A stretch of DNA of 40,556 nt from a virus. The notes beneath the pieces are model-generated. The model saw nothing but the letters and a program-made list of their open reading frames with translations. It had not been told where the DNA came from and ran no database searches. The position numbers were made by a program, and so were the translations under genes. Shown piece by piece: positions 16,036-22,687 of this stretch (the first letter of the stretch is position 1; each line of letters begins with the position of its first letter). The stretch lies in IMG/VR virus record IMGVR_UViG_3300032053_000183, positions 1 through 40,556 of that record; one strand, 5' to 3'.

Positions 16036-16641
16036 CTAGTTTCTTATTTCGCTGAGGATGTCCCCAACGATTGATTCTGCCAGCCTTTGCTGTTCGGGAT
16101 TTGGAGACGTAATCTCTTTAGCCGTTATTGAACGCTCTAATCCATTCTCATTGACCTCCTTGATGACCAATTCTCGCTGTACCATAGTGTTCTGAATTGA
16201 GTTGGCAAGTTTCTCCCATGGATTCCCTGACTCCTCTTTCGCCATCATCATAGGAACACGGAGACCAGCCAGCTTTGTCGCATATGCCCACATGTCTGAA
16301 CTCACGCCTTTGCCACCGCCGACAATTATCTTATTGAAAACAATAATCCCTGCCTCAATAATTGAGATATCCAGCATCGCCGTTCGAATGACCCGTGCCT
16401 CGCCTCCAAACCTGACCTGCATAGCTGGTATTGCGTCATCCAGCCTCAAGAAGTCCTCGTCTGTTGAGCGCCACGCCTGCCAAGAACGGTACTTCCGATT
16501 CACCAACTTCAAGGCAGTTCGATTATCCGCACCACTCACCCTCAACAGCAAAAAAGTACCCTTGTGGTTATCATCAGCCTCAAAAGGCTTGAGGGCGTCC
16601 AGTACAGTTGGAGCCGCAATCAATAAAGCATTTTCTGTCAT
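16036..16641 (-). CDS. Terminase small subunit candidate
   Basis: 201 residues, first gene of the late strand, starting at ATG 16641. A helix-turn-helix-like stretch (about residues 33-58: SGADNRTALKLVNRKYRSWQ) near the N-terminus fits DNA recognition by small terminases. A central helical part (about 80-150) could mediate ring formation, and the C-terminal tail is acidic. It lies two genes upstream of the large subunit and beside a repeat-rich region that could hold the packaging site. No ribosome-binding site precedes the ATG, and the promoter geometry predicts a leaderless mRNA. Family assignment is by position and HTH pattern. Confidence 0.72.
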   Translation of the reverse strand: MTENALLIAAPTVLDALKPFEADDNHKGTFLLLRVSGADNRTALKLVNRKYRSWQAWRSTDEDFLRLDDAIPAMQVRFGGEARVIRTAMLDISIIEAGIIVFNKIIVGGGKGVSSDMWAYATKLAGLRVPMMMAKEESGNPWEKLANSIQNTMVQRELVIKEVNENGLERSITAKEITSPNPEQQRLAESIVGDILSEIRN

Positions 16642-16647
16642 GCTCTA

Positions 16648-16676
16648 ATCTTAGCACTCTGAAACTCGCTTGTCAA
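16648..16676 (-). promoter_or_regulatory. Late (terminase) promoter, leaderless geometry
   Basis: Minus strand: perfect -35 TTGACA at 16671-16676, 17-base spacer, -10 TAAGAT at 16648-16653. The start codon ATG (16641-16639) lies seven bases beyond the -10, exactly where transcription should begin. Two head-to-tail copies of the TTGACTCGT motif abut the -35 on its upstream side. Confidence 0.78.
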
Positions 16677-16680
16677 GTTT

Positions 16681-16698
16681 TACGAGTCAACGAGTCAA
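16681..16698 (-). repeat. Tandem operator-like motif upstream of late promoter
   Basis: TACGAGTCAA (16681-16690) followed directly by CGAGTCAA (16691-16698), i.e. two TTGACTCGT copies in tandem on the minus strand. They end four bases upstream of the late -35 box. This placement suits an activator, or a repressor blocking RNA polymerase. Further exact 10-base copies are at 16832-16841 and 16876-16885. Confidence 0.65.
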
Positions 16699-17008
16699 TA
16701 GTATAGCCAAATCAGTTCTGGACGCTTTGCATGGGAATTATTATGTCAAGGATTCTATACGTCTTATTATTATATATATACTATGTATATAACTAAAAAC
16801 GCATAGAAAGCATACACTTGTGCTAGTTTGCTACGAGTCAATAATTAAAAAATCACTATTGACCTATTGAAGCTATACGAGTCAAAAAAAGCCCTGCCTT
16901 CAATCCACGTTTTCATTTCCACCTTGCCTTTCGGCTAAATCCTGACTCGATGGCGAGTGAATCCACCTCTCTTTTCCCTGACTCGTACGCTCTCCAGCTC
17001 CTTGCCCT

Positions 17009-17230
17009 CTATGCCCTTCTGCTTACAATACTCGAAAACTCATAGACTACTCTCAAAGTCTGCTCAACTCGCATATATATATACTCAAACTCGCATAGAA
17101 TCCCTCTTGACTCGCAGAAGGCAAATCCCATATCCACTATCTCCATCTCGCCTCTCTGTCGGCTAGCTCACGGGCCCACAAGTCATCTATCCTCCAACAC
17201 TGTACGGAGTGCAGGAATTGAAATGGGCAT
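17009..17230 (-). pseudogene. Possible broken small gene with two in-frame TGA codons
   Basis: From ATG 17230, with GGGAGG six bases upstream, the frame reads MPISIPALRTVLEDR, TGA (17183-17185), LVGP, TGA (17168-17170), then ASRQRGEMEIVDMGFAFC and on to a stop at 17009. The last 45 codons could also start at ATG 17146 behind a weak GAGAGG. The frame is open for 74 codons apart from the two TGAs. Standard TGA stops are used elsewhere in this genome, so recoding is unlikely. It may be a decayed gene or an artefact of the purine-rich strand. Confidence 0.22.
17067..17116 (+). repeat. Iteron-like ACTCGCA repeats
   Basis: ACTCGCA occurs at 17067-17073, 17089-17095 and 17110-17116, that is 22 and 21 bases apart (about two helical turns). 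The first two share the longer form CTCAA(A)CTCGCATA. Related ACTCG words occur at 16945, 16981 and 17030. Same-face spacing is typical of replication-initiator or terminase binding arrays. Confidence 0.5.
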
Positions 17231-17411
17231 CCTAGCCTCCCAGTAAATAGTGGAAATCCCCTATCAGAAACTTGTCAGTGTGATTTGAAGCTATGATTGC
17301 GGCATTTGAAGCTAATATATATTTGCGAGCTTTTGATATGGGACCATCATATGTGAGGATTGAGGATAGGCAAAATAATGAGTCAATAATTAGTGAGTCT
17401 ACTCATTCTGA

Positions 17412-17633
17412 TTAGTCGATATGATTGTGCTCGATAGCTTTTGAAGGTACCGCAAAATTCAATTCTTGACGCTCTTGTTGACGCGCAATTCTAAATTGTC
17501 TGCGCTCATATTGACTGCGCTTTGTGTCTACTCTTATCGTTGAAGGTACTGTAACATTCTTCAATAACTCCTGTATTTGAGCTTCAAGCTCATCAGTGTC
17601 AATTCTGATATTTATTGTCATATTCTGATTCAT
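17412..17633 (-). CDS. 73-residue leftward protein of unknown role
   Basis: ATG 17633 follows a TATAAT-like run and only a weak AGG site. A second ATG four codons on (MTINIRIDTDELEAQIQELL) is equally possible. The first half forms a beta strand and a helix (DTDELEAQIQELLKNV). The second half is strongly basic (KRSQYERRQFRIARQQERQ), suggesting nucleic-acid contact. It is one of two leftward genes in the control region and lies 80 bases downstream of the 203-residue gene, separated from it by an inverted-repeat arm. A small DNA-binding regulator is a guess. Confidence 0.65.
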   Translation of the reverse strand: MNQNMTINIRIDTDELEAQIQELLKNVTVPSTIRVDTKRSQYERRQFRIARQQERQELNFAVPSKAIEHNHID

Positions 17634-17672
17634 AAAATTATACCTATTTATGAGTAGTTTAGATTCCCAATA

Positions 17673-17705
17673 ATTATTGACTCAATGTAGCAGTCAATCA
17701 CGCTC
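17673..17705. repeat. Left arm of inverted repeat around 203-aa gene
   Basis: Bases 17673-17697 are the exact reverse complement of 18359-18383 (25 of 25). After one base, CACGCTC (17699-17705) is the reverse complement of GAGCGTG at 18344-18350. The arm contains the near-perfect palindrome ATTGACTCAAT and the dispersed TAATTATTGACTC word. Confidence 0.85.
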
Positions 17706-17712
17706 AAGCTAT

Positions 17713-18324
17713 TTAGCTTTGTGTTTCTTCGGTGGTAGCTTCAACGGGCATTTTGTACTCAAAACCTGTGAGATTGTGAGCCTTCACAAATTCATCAAAC
17801 TTTGCTTTTGTATCGGCTTGTGTGTGAGGATATTTGAAGGCTGCTGTAGTCAATTCTGCTGCTGTAGCATTTGCCTTTATGAAGGCTGTAACTGATTGCT
17901 CCTGGCCTTGGGCATCTACAATCTTAACATGTCCCTTACCCACTTTGCCAGTACCAGTTCCCTTCGAAGCAAGTTTTGTGATCTTGTTGATATTGACTGA
18001 TACTTTGCCTTCACTATCGACAACGTACACAACTGTTTTGACGGGCTCTTTAATGAGGTCAGCAATCTTATAGGCTTCAAGTAATTTTGAGATTGTAGTT
18101 CCTATTGTGATGCACTGTTCCTTGACTGCGTTTTGAGCTTCATCAATCTTTGCCTTGTCAAATTCTGCATCGATTTTGGTCAAGTCATTCTTTGCTTTGA
18201 GGTACTCGCTCATTAGCTTGTCAAAATCATCGGAAAACGGCTTCAAACCTTTGAGCTTTGCTTGCGATTCCTTGACTGTATTTTCCAGATTAGCTTTGCG
18301 TTCCGTAACTTCAATAACTGTCAT
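17713..18324 (-). CDS. 203-residue leftward protein, candidate regulator
   Basis: Starts at ATG 18324 with GAGGG nine bases upstream. The N-terminal 75 residues form a charged coiled coil (NLENTVKESQAKLKGLK... LMSEYLKAKNDLTKIDAEFDKAK). The middle holds beta strands (VKTVVYVVDSEGKVSVNINK), then a Gly/Lys-rich basic linker (LASKGTGTGKVGKGH). A C-terminal small domain (VKIVDAQGQEQSVTAFIKAN) follows. The coiled coil plus basic linker resembles nucleoid-associated proteins, but I recognise no family. It faces away from the early operon, has its own promoter and is enclosed by inverted repeats. That fits a regulator of the early/late switch, as inference. Confidence 0.78.
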   Translation of the reverse strand: MTVIEVTERKANLENTVKESQAKLKGLKPFSDDFDKLMSEYLKAKNDLTKIDAEFDKAKIDEAQNAVKEQCITIGTTISKLLEAYKIADLIKEPVKTVVYVVDSEGKVSVNINKITKLASKGTGTGKVGKGHVKIVDAQGQEQSVTAFIKANATAAELTTAAFKYPHTQADTKAKFDEFVKAHNLTGFEYKMPVEATTEETQS

Positions 18325-18343
18325 AATAATTTACCCTCATTAT

Positions 18344-18383
18344 GAGCGTGTTTTTATTTTGACTGCTACATTGAGTCAATAAT
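18344..18383. repeat. Right arm of inverted repeat around 203-aa gene
   Basis: Counterpart of 17673-17705: GAGCGTG (18344-18350), an eight-base T-rich spacer, then 25 bases at 18359-18383 identical to the reverse complement of the left arm. It lies in the 5' leader of the 203-residue gene and includes ATTGAGTCAAT. A separate palindrome, CTCATTATGAG (18336-18346), touches it. Confidence 0.85.
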
Positions 18384-18440
18384 CGATATATTCTTTTGTT
18401 AAAGTGCACCTGTGAGTCAAAATTTATTGACTTCAAATAC

Positions 18441-18469
18441 ATTTTACACTCTCACAATGCACTTGTCAA
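18441..18469 (-). promoter_or_regulatory. Leftward promoter for 203-aa gene
   Basis: Minus strand: TTGACA at 18464-18469, 17-base spacer, TAAAAT at 18441-18446. The start is expected near 18434, giving a leader of about 110 bases that carries GAGTCAA words, an inverted-repeat arm and the CTCATTATGAG palindrome. The upstream edge AAACTTGACAAG is identical to that of the terminase promoter. Confidence 0.78.
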
Positions 18470-18701
18470 GTTTCTGATAGCTATGATTGCAAAATATTTT
18501 GAGATTTTGACAAGGGAATTGTAAAATTTTTACGTATTTTGCGCATTGAACGTGGTGTAGCTTCAAAAGCTCTCTATTGTGTCACATGCGAGAAATTCAA
18601 GAGTGGAAATAGCGAGTTTTATTGGCAGACTCTTCTAACACTGGGGGCATAAATGCGGCGCGGAAATTCTGATTGGAGCCAGAAGGTTGTTGCGGAGAAT
18701 T

Positions 18702-18727
18702 TACGAGTCAGAATAAATTGACTCGTA
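18702..18727. promoter_or_regulatory. Perfect operator-like dyad before the early promoter
   Basis: TACGAGTCA (18702-18710) and TGACTCGTA (18719-18727) form a perfect 9-base inverted repeat with an 8-base spacer. The right half, extended by one base (18718-18727), is an exact TTGACTCGTA copy. It ends 17 bases upstream of the early -35 box, a position suited to a dimeric regulator. Confidence 0.7.
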
Positions 18728-18744
18728 GACAGCCTCAGAAACGC

Positions 18745-18773
18745 TTGACTATAGTTGTGGGGCATGATATACT
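18745..18773 (+). promoter_or_regulatory. Early rightward promoter
   Basis: TTGACT (18745-18750), 17-base spacer, TATACT (18768-18773) with an extended -10 TG one base before it. Transcription should begin near 18780, just before the first early gene. The position rules out the upstream ATG at 18755 as a start. Confidence 0.78.
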
Positions 18774-18790
18774 TATATCAGAGGCAGAAT

Positions 18791-19075
18791 ATGCCCAAAA
18801 ATAAATTTAAGGATGGTACCATGAAGGACAAAATGACAGTACAATACCCGCAGGACTTCGACCACAACCCGGCAGCCCGCATTGACAATACATTGGTTCA
18901 GAATTACTTAGAGGGATTGATTGCGAATGGTGAAGTGGACTCCATTGACTCAGGTGATGTATTGGTGAAGATAGATGAATTGGGCTTTGCAAGTATCTAC
19001 CGCTTAGAATGTTCCGTTGACCTATATAATAAAATTGACCCAAAGTTATATGATAGCATAGTGAAGGTCAGTTAA
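18791..19075 (+). CDS. First early protein, 94 residues
   Basis: Starts at ATG 18791 behind GAGG, about ten bases into the predicted transcript. An internal ATG at 18821 behind AAGGAT is an alternative that would give 84 residues. The protein (MPKNKFKDGTMKDKMTVQYP ... DNTLVQNYLEGLIANGEVDS) is acidic and soluble, with a predicted helix followed by strands (GDVLVKIDELGFASIYRLEC). First genes of phage early operons often encode host-takeover factors. No family is recognised here. Confidence 0.75.
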   Translation: MPKNKFKDGTMKDKMTVQYPQDFDHNPAARIDNTLVQNYLEGLIANGEVDSIDSGDVLVKIDELGFASIYRLECSVDLYNKIDPKLYDSIVKVS

Positions 19076-19076
19076 T

Positions 19077-19292
19077 ATGGACCCACGTTGTCAAGGTTGC
19101 CGTTATCGAACCCCGCAAAGAGTAGGCGGTTATGGCATACTATGCCAAAGTCAGGACTGCCAGTGTCCTAAGTGGATAATTCACAATGAGCTTACTTATG
19201 GCAGGCTCAGTCCTTTTGTTGAAAGCCCAAAGACCACTGACGCTCAGAGGGAAGTGTGGAAGGAGAAGTTACTGGAGGAGTTACGGATATGA
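19077..19292 (+). CDS. 71-residue cysteine-rich early protein
   Basis: Starts one base after the previous stop. The N-terminal half carries five cysteines (CQGCRYRTPQRVGGYGILCQ, then CQC), enough for one metal site, and the rest is a helical tail (DAQREVWKEKLLEELRI). The stop overlaps the next start (ATGA). A probable small zinc-binding protein, function unknown. Confidence 0.72.
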   Translation: MDPRCQGCRYRTPQRVGGYGILCQSQDCQCPKWIIHNELTYGRLSPFVESPKTTDAQREVWKEKLLEELRI

Positions 19293-19579
19293 AGGTCAGT
19301 TGTCCTGATTGTGGACTCTATATCCGTGAATCCTACTCTGAGGTTGTGGCAGAATTACTGATTCGAGACCATCAAGAATTTAATTGTAAGGAGAGTGGAA
19401 AGATGGAGTGGATATGTCCAGTTTGCAAACATGTGTTTTATTCTAATGGTCCAATGCTACATTGCCCCGAATGTATGAGCCAGAAGGCTAAGAGGGAAGC
19501 GCAGTATTGGGCTGACAAGGCAGCCGTAAGCAGGTCGATTGCGGACGATATAGTAAATAAGATATTGGAGGCAAAATGA
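19289..19579 (+). CDS. 96-residue double zinc-finger early protein
   Basis: A longer frame opens at 19256, but ATG 19289 in an ATGA overlap with the previous stop is preferred. The first finger is CPDCG...H..FNC (residues 5-35) and the second is WICPVCKHVFYSNG..LHCPEC (about 42-62). A charged helix follows (KAKREAQYWADKAAVSRSI). The C2HC plus C4 layout suits nucleic-acid or protein binding. It belongs to the cluster of small cysteine-rich early proteins. Confidence 0.75.
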   Translation: MKVSCPDCGLYIRESYSEVVAELLIRDHQEFNCKESGKMEWICPVCKHVFYSNGPMLHCPECMSQKAKREAQYWADKAAVSRSIADDIVNKILEAK

Positions 19580-19663
19580 ATGGAAGAAATTCGTAAAGGT
19601 TGCACAAAGCGCAATCATCCACCACACTCAATTTGTAAGAAGTGCCCGTTATTCAACACGTAA
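19580..19663 (+). CDS. 27-residue cysteine/histidine peptide
   Basis: ATG 19580 directly follows the previous stop and lies eight bases after GGAGG. The product MEEIRKGCTKRNHPPHSICK continues KCPLFNT. C8, H13, H16, C19 and C22 could bind one zinc. It is too short for certainty, but its ribosome site and metal-ligand spacing match its neighbours. Confidence 0.5.
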   Translation: MEEIRKGCTKRNHPPHSICKKCPLFNT

Positions 19664-19705
19664 AATTGCCCCGTAAAATAAATCGAATAGATGGAGAAAA
19701 TTATT

Positions 19706-19945
19706 ATGACCCGTCAAGAATATGAGCTAATTGCAAAAGTGGTAGCTGGTCTGGACGAGACCAAGAATTCTAAGCATGAAGTGGCGTTTGCTTTTATCAA
19801 AGCACTACAGCAGGAATATGGCAGATTCAAGGTTGAAAAGTTCTGGCATCAGTGTCTTGGGGTCAAGATGCCTACTGACGACAAGGAATCACTGGACAGG
19901 CAAGATGTTCAAGCTGAGTGGACAGGCAAGGAGTTGGGAATATGA
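19706..19945 (+). CDS. 79-residue early protein
   Basis: ATG 19706 is chosen over 19691 because GGAG sits nine bases before it. The product (MTRQEYELIAKVVAGLDETK ... VAFAFIKALQQEYGRFKVEKFW) is a compact helical protein with one cysteine, of a kind frequent in phage early operons and with no known activity. Its stop overlaps the start of the MoxR-type ATPase, so the two are translationally coupled. Confidence 0.75.
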   Translation: MTRQEYELIAKVVAGLDETKNSKHEVAFAFIKALQQEYGRFKVEKFWHQCLGVKMPTDDKESLDRQDVQAEWTGKELGI

Positions 19946-20772
19946 TACCGACCAAAAAACCGTACTTCATTAGCCAAGGCAACAAGAGTATGATAGAGTC
20001 GATTATGGCGACTCGAACTGCCCATCCAGTCAATATCCTCATAGAAGGCAAACATGGTATGGGCAAGTCAGAATGTAGTCGCCAGATTGCGGTGAACTTT
20101 GGGTTCGATGATTATATTCCAGTACCTATAGGCTCATTGCAGGAAACTGGACAACTCATGGGCCGCTATGAACTAATCAATGGCGAAACTAAGTTTGTGA
20201 GCGGTGCGTTTCCAAAAGCCGTGCAGACTCCAAATGTACTGATACACTTGGAAGAGTTGAATCGGCCAGAGTCACCCAAGGCTCTGAATGACCTATTCCC
20301 TTTACTGGACGATAGCAGGGAATTGGTGCATGAGCAACTTGGAGCTATTAAGGTGGCAGATGGGGTCGTCTTTATCGCCACTCTCAATGAGGGTTTTGAG
20401 TACACGGGAATTGACCCGCTCGATGCGGCACTGAAAGATAGGTTCCACATTCTCAGTCTGGATTACCTGCCACTGGAGCAGGAGTCCATGCTCGTCACTG
20501 TAAAAACGGGGATTACTGACGAATGGGCAAATAAGTTACTGGCTTTCGTCAATAAGCTGAGGTATGACGGGCAGGACCCAATTCATGTCTCAACCCGCAA
20601 GGTCATTATGATGGCTGAATTGATGGTCGCAGGACTTGACCTCAGAGGAGCAGTGGTCAGCAATGTCGCTTTGGACAAAGACAAGCTGGAAACAATCCTT
20701 CTGCATCTGGACTTACGTGGCGAGAATCATATAAATGGCGCACTTAATGACAGCTCTTTTGTGGTGCTATGA
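19942..20772 (+). CDS. MoxR-type AAA+ ATPase
   Basis: 276 residues. ATG 19942 (ATGA overlap) is used rather than the in-frame GTG at 19918. Walker A is GKHGMGKS (residues 36-43) and the Walker B region is VLIHLEELNR (E104/E105). Sensor 1 is FIATLNE and an arginine-finger-like DRF follows a LDAALK helix, all in the order and spacing of MoxR/CbbQ/NorQ ATPases. These act as chaperone-like remodelling motors with VWA-domain partners, and such a partner is encoded two genes downstream. MoxR/VWA pairs are known from N4-like phages, from memory. The target in this phage is unknown. Confidence 0.88.
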   Translation: MIPTKKPYFISQGNKSMIESIMATRTAHPVNILIEGKHGMGKSECSRQIAVNFGFDDYIPVPIGSLQETGQLMGRYELINGETKFVSGAFPKAVQTPNVLIHLEELNRPESPKALNDLFPLLDDSRELVHEQLGAIKVADGVVFIATLNEGFEYTGIDPLDAALKDRFHILSLDYLPLEQESMLVTVKTGITDEWANKLLAFVNKLRYDGQDPIHVSTRKVIMMAELMVAGLDLRGAVVSNVALDKDKLETILLHLDLRGENHINGALNDSSFVVL

Positions 20773-20909
20773 TGGACGACTTACAATACAAAAGAGATAT
20801 TCGAGCCAAACTCGAACTGCTGCTCCAAGAACTTCTGCCTGAGATGGAAGACCAGACCATGAACAAACTTGTTAGGAAGATAATGGAGATTTGCCATGTC
20901 ACGAAGTAA
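20769..20909 (+). CDS. 46-residue helical protein between MoxR and VWA genes
   Basis: Starts at ATGATG 20769, overlapping the ATPase stop, and ends 14 bases inside the VWA gene. The product begins MMDDLQYKRDIRAKLELLLQ and is predicted entirely helical (ELLPEMEDQTMNKLVRKIME). Overlaps on both sides tie its synthesis to the two partners, so a small adaptor between ATPase and VWA protein is a reasonable guess. Confidence 0.65.
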   Translation: MMDDLQYKRDIRAKLELLLQELLPEMEDQTMNKLVRKIMEICHVTK

Positions 20910-22686
20910 TAACTGGCGTATCAACAAAAGCTCGATTATGGCAGTCGAAGGTGCCCAAGCACTAAAAGCCTTGCGAAAGGTGGCTGGTGCTTCTGGACTT
21001 CCAAGCGATTACAAAGTCCACTTTAGCTCTGAGAGTATTGGTGCAGGGATAGACTTGGACGATAAGGAAGTTCACATTGGTGGAGGTCGCTTATTTACTG
21101 AGGCTCCAATCCCGCCTGAGAAGTTTGACGTATTGGTCGGCTTGACCATGCACGAAGTTGGGCATCAGCAAATCCAGACAGATGCAGTTTGGCGCTCACT
21201 TCAAAGCAGGATTTATCAGTTGCCACAAAACGAGAAACTGATTCTAAAAGAGTTTGTGAATGTGGGCGAGGACATAGCTATCGAATCAAGATTGGCTCAG
21301 AATCCAGCCCTGCAAGACTATGGCGATGCGCTCTTTAATTGGGCTTCTGCTCAGTCAAGAGGAGCCAAAGAGCATAAGTTGATGGAATTGTGGGTTGAGT
21401 ATGGTTTACTCCACAAAGCCGATAAACTGCTCAATTTGCCTACTGAGATGGACGCACCTATGTCTTTACTGGCTGCTCTTACGGGTTGGCTACGTAATGA
21501 CCATGGATACGATGAAAGAGCCAGCGCATACCTTGATTACTGGACTCAACTTAAAGAGGACTTCATGAGACCAGAACCACCTAAAGAGCCAAAGACAACT
21601 CAGCCGGAAAAGGACAAACTTGGTGACAACACTGATGGAACCAACACTACCGAGCCATCTGAGGAAACTGAGGACTGGTCAAAGGAATGGGGCAACGATT
21701 CTGAGAAGGAGAATGAAGAAGATGGAGAGGAAGATTCTGAGGAGAAAAAGGCGGGAAGCGGTGGGCTATCGTCAGGAACGGAAGGTGAAGATGGAGATGA
21801 AGTTACTGGAGACGAAGATGATGATGGAGAACTGAAAGCGCCATTAACAGAGAAAGATGGTGACAGAATATCTGACGACTTGGCTGATGCAATTAGAGAG
21901 GCTATGGAAAACAACCGTGAGGACATAACGAGCCAAATTCTCGATGAGTTCTCAAAACTTAGTGGTAAGCAGGAATTTTCCAATGCTATTATCAGAAGTC
22001 GAGAGTCCAAGAGCCAGCTTATACAGCCAAATTCCAATCTATGCAAGAAACTGTCAAGAATTTTGACGATTAAGAAACGGCTACAATCCCGCACTATGCA
22101 CGGGGAACAGTATGGACACATTGACAAGAGGCATTTGGCAAGAGTAGGAACTGACAAGCGGATATTCTCCCTCAAGTACAAGTTTCCTGATGGGTTCCCA
22201 AATACTCGAATCCTGATTGACCTTAGTGGGTCTATGAGTGGAACCCAAGCTACCAGTGTTCTACAAGCTGCTGGAGCCTTGCAGATGTTGGCAAATGCAG
22301 AAGTTTGGGGATACTATCAAGATGGGAATATTGGGAATATACAGTTAATTAGGCTGGACGAGGGCAAACTGGTACATCACTTCGACCCAATAGGTTCGAC
22401 ACCTTCGGGACTTGGGATTGTAGGTGTCTCGCTTGGGATGAAGAAGAATGGCTTAGTCATACACTTGACAGACGGCGAGCATAATTACGGGCAAGAGCCT
22501 TGGAATGCTCACTGGGTACTACAGAAGCGGGGAATACAACTGGTCAACTTGATATGGGGTCGTGTGACCAAGCACTATGACCTGCCGGGATTGAACTTCC
22601 GAAAGCTAGATGGACTCGCTGACTTCCCCGATGCTCTGTATGAGATACTGGTTCAACAGGCAAAGTTAGGAAATATTGGAGGCTAA
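20896..22686 (+). CDS. VWA protein with metallopeptidase-like N-terminal domain
   Basis: 596 residues. The N-terminal domain has HEVGH (residues 86-90), an HExxH zinc-site pattern, and a downstream FVNVGEDIAIES with E125 as a possible third ligand, as in DUF2201_N-like proteins. A very acidic, low-complexity linker (about 230-330) follows. The C-terminal VWA domain has the MIDAS motif DLSGSMS (D442) and LTDGEHN (D526). Partner of the MoxR-type ATPase, by analogy with CbbO/NorD. Whether the HExxH site is catalytic is unknown. Probably a substrate-recruiting or metal-dependent remodelling factor in the host cytoplasm. Confidence 0.87.
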   Translation: MSRSNNWRINKSSIMAVEGAQALKALRKVAGASGLPSDYKVHFSSESIGAGIDLDDKEVHIGGGRLFTEAPIPPEKFDVLVGLTMHEVGHQQIQTDAVWRSLQSRIYQLPQNEKLILKEFVNVGEDIAIESRLAQNPALQDYGDALFNWASAQSRGAKEHKLMELWVEYGLLHKADKLLNLPTEMDAPMSLLAALTGWLRNDHGYDERASAYLDYWTQLKEDFMRPEPPKEPKTTQPEKDKLGDNTDGTNTTEPSEETEDWSKEWGNDSEKENEEDGEEDSEEKKAGSGGLSSGTEGEDGDEVTGDEDDDGELKAPLTEKDGDRISDDLADAIREAMENNREDITSQILDEFSKLSGKQEFSNAIIRSRESKSQLIQPNSNLCKKLSRILTIKKRLQSRTMHGEQYGHIDKRHLARVGTDKRIFSLKYKFPDGFPNTRILIDLSGSMSGTQATSVLQAAGALQMLANAEVWGYYQDGNIGNIQLIRLDEGKLVHHFDPIGSTPSGLGIVGVSLGMKKNGLVIHLTDGEHNYGQEPWNAHWVLQKRGIQLVNLIWGRVTKHYDLPGLNFRKLDGLADFPDALYEILVQQAKLGNIGG

Positions 22687-22687
22687 C

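Larger units (their letters stand above)
16642..17411. other. 770-base control region without a confident gene
   Basis: Holds the late promoter, three exact copies of the 10-base motif (16681, 16832, 16876) and an AT-rich core (about 16765-16795, alternating TA). A strongly pyrimidine-rich plus strand runs from about 16890 to 17160, with repeated ACTCG words and ACTCGCA at about 21-base spacing. A purine-rich minus-strand frame has two internal TGA codons. A replication origin, a terminase recognition (pac) site, or both would fit. Which one cannot be decided by reading. Confidence 0.6.
18325..18790. other. 466-base divergent control region
   Basis: Separates the leftward 203-aa gene from the rightward early operon. 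It contains the leftward promoter, an inverted-repeat arm, the dyad at 18702-18727 and the early promoter. AGCTATGATTGC at 18479-18490 repeats 17289-17300. A 22-codon frame at 18653-18721 (MRRGNSDWSQ...) follows a GGGGG run but is not convincing as a gene. Confidence 0.6.

Noticed and set aside
16957-17166. 69-codon plus-strand frame in the control region
   Set aside because: Its composition is explained by the pyrimidine-rich tract (Ser/Leu/Pro-rich), and it has no ribosome site.
17009-17230. Genome-wide recoding of TGA as Trp
   Set aside because: Many early genes end in TGA within ATGA overlaps and would fuse with their neighbours if TGA were sense.
17161-17237. 77-base segment with GGCTAG...CTAGCC ends, tRNA-like length
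   Set aside because: Neither strand shows a proper T-arm, anticodon arm or D-arm. Only the outer six pairs match.
18507-18535. Second rightward promoter with TTGACA at 18507-18512
   Set aside because: No acceptable -10 hexamer lies 16-18 bases downstream, and no gene follows at a suitable distance.
21600-22181. 193-codon minus-strand frame opposite the VWA gene
   Set aside because: It is a serine-rich shadow of the acidic linker (GAA/GAT codons read backwards) and has no ribosome site.
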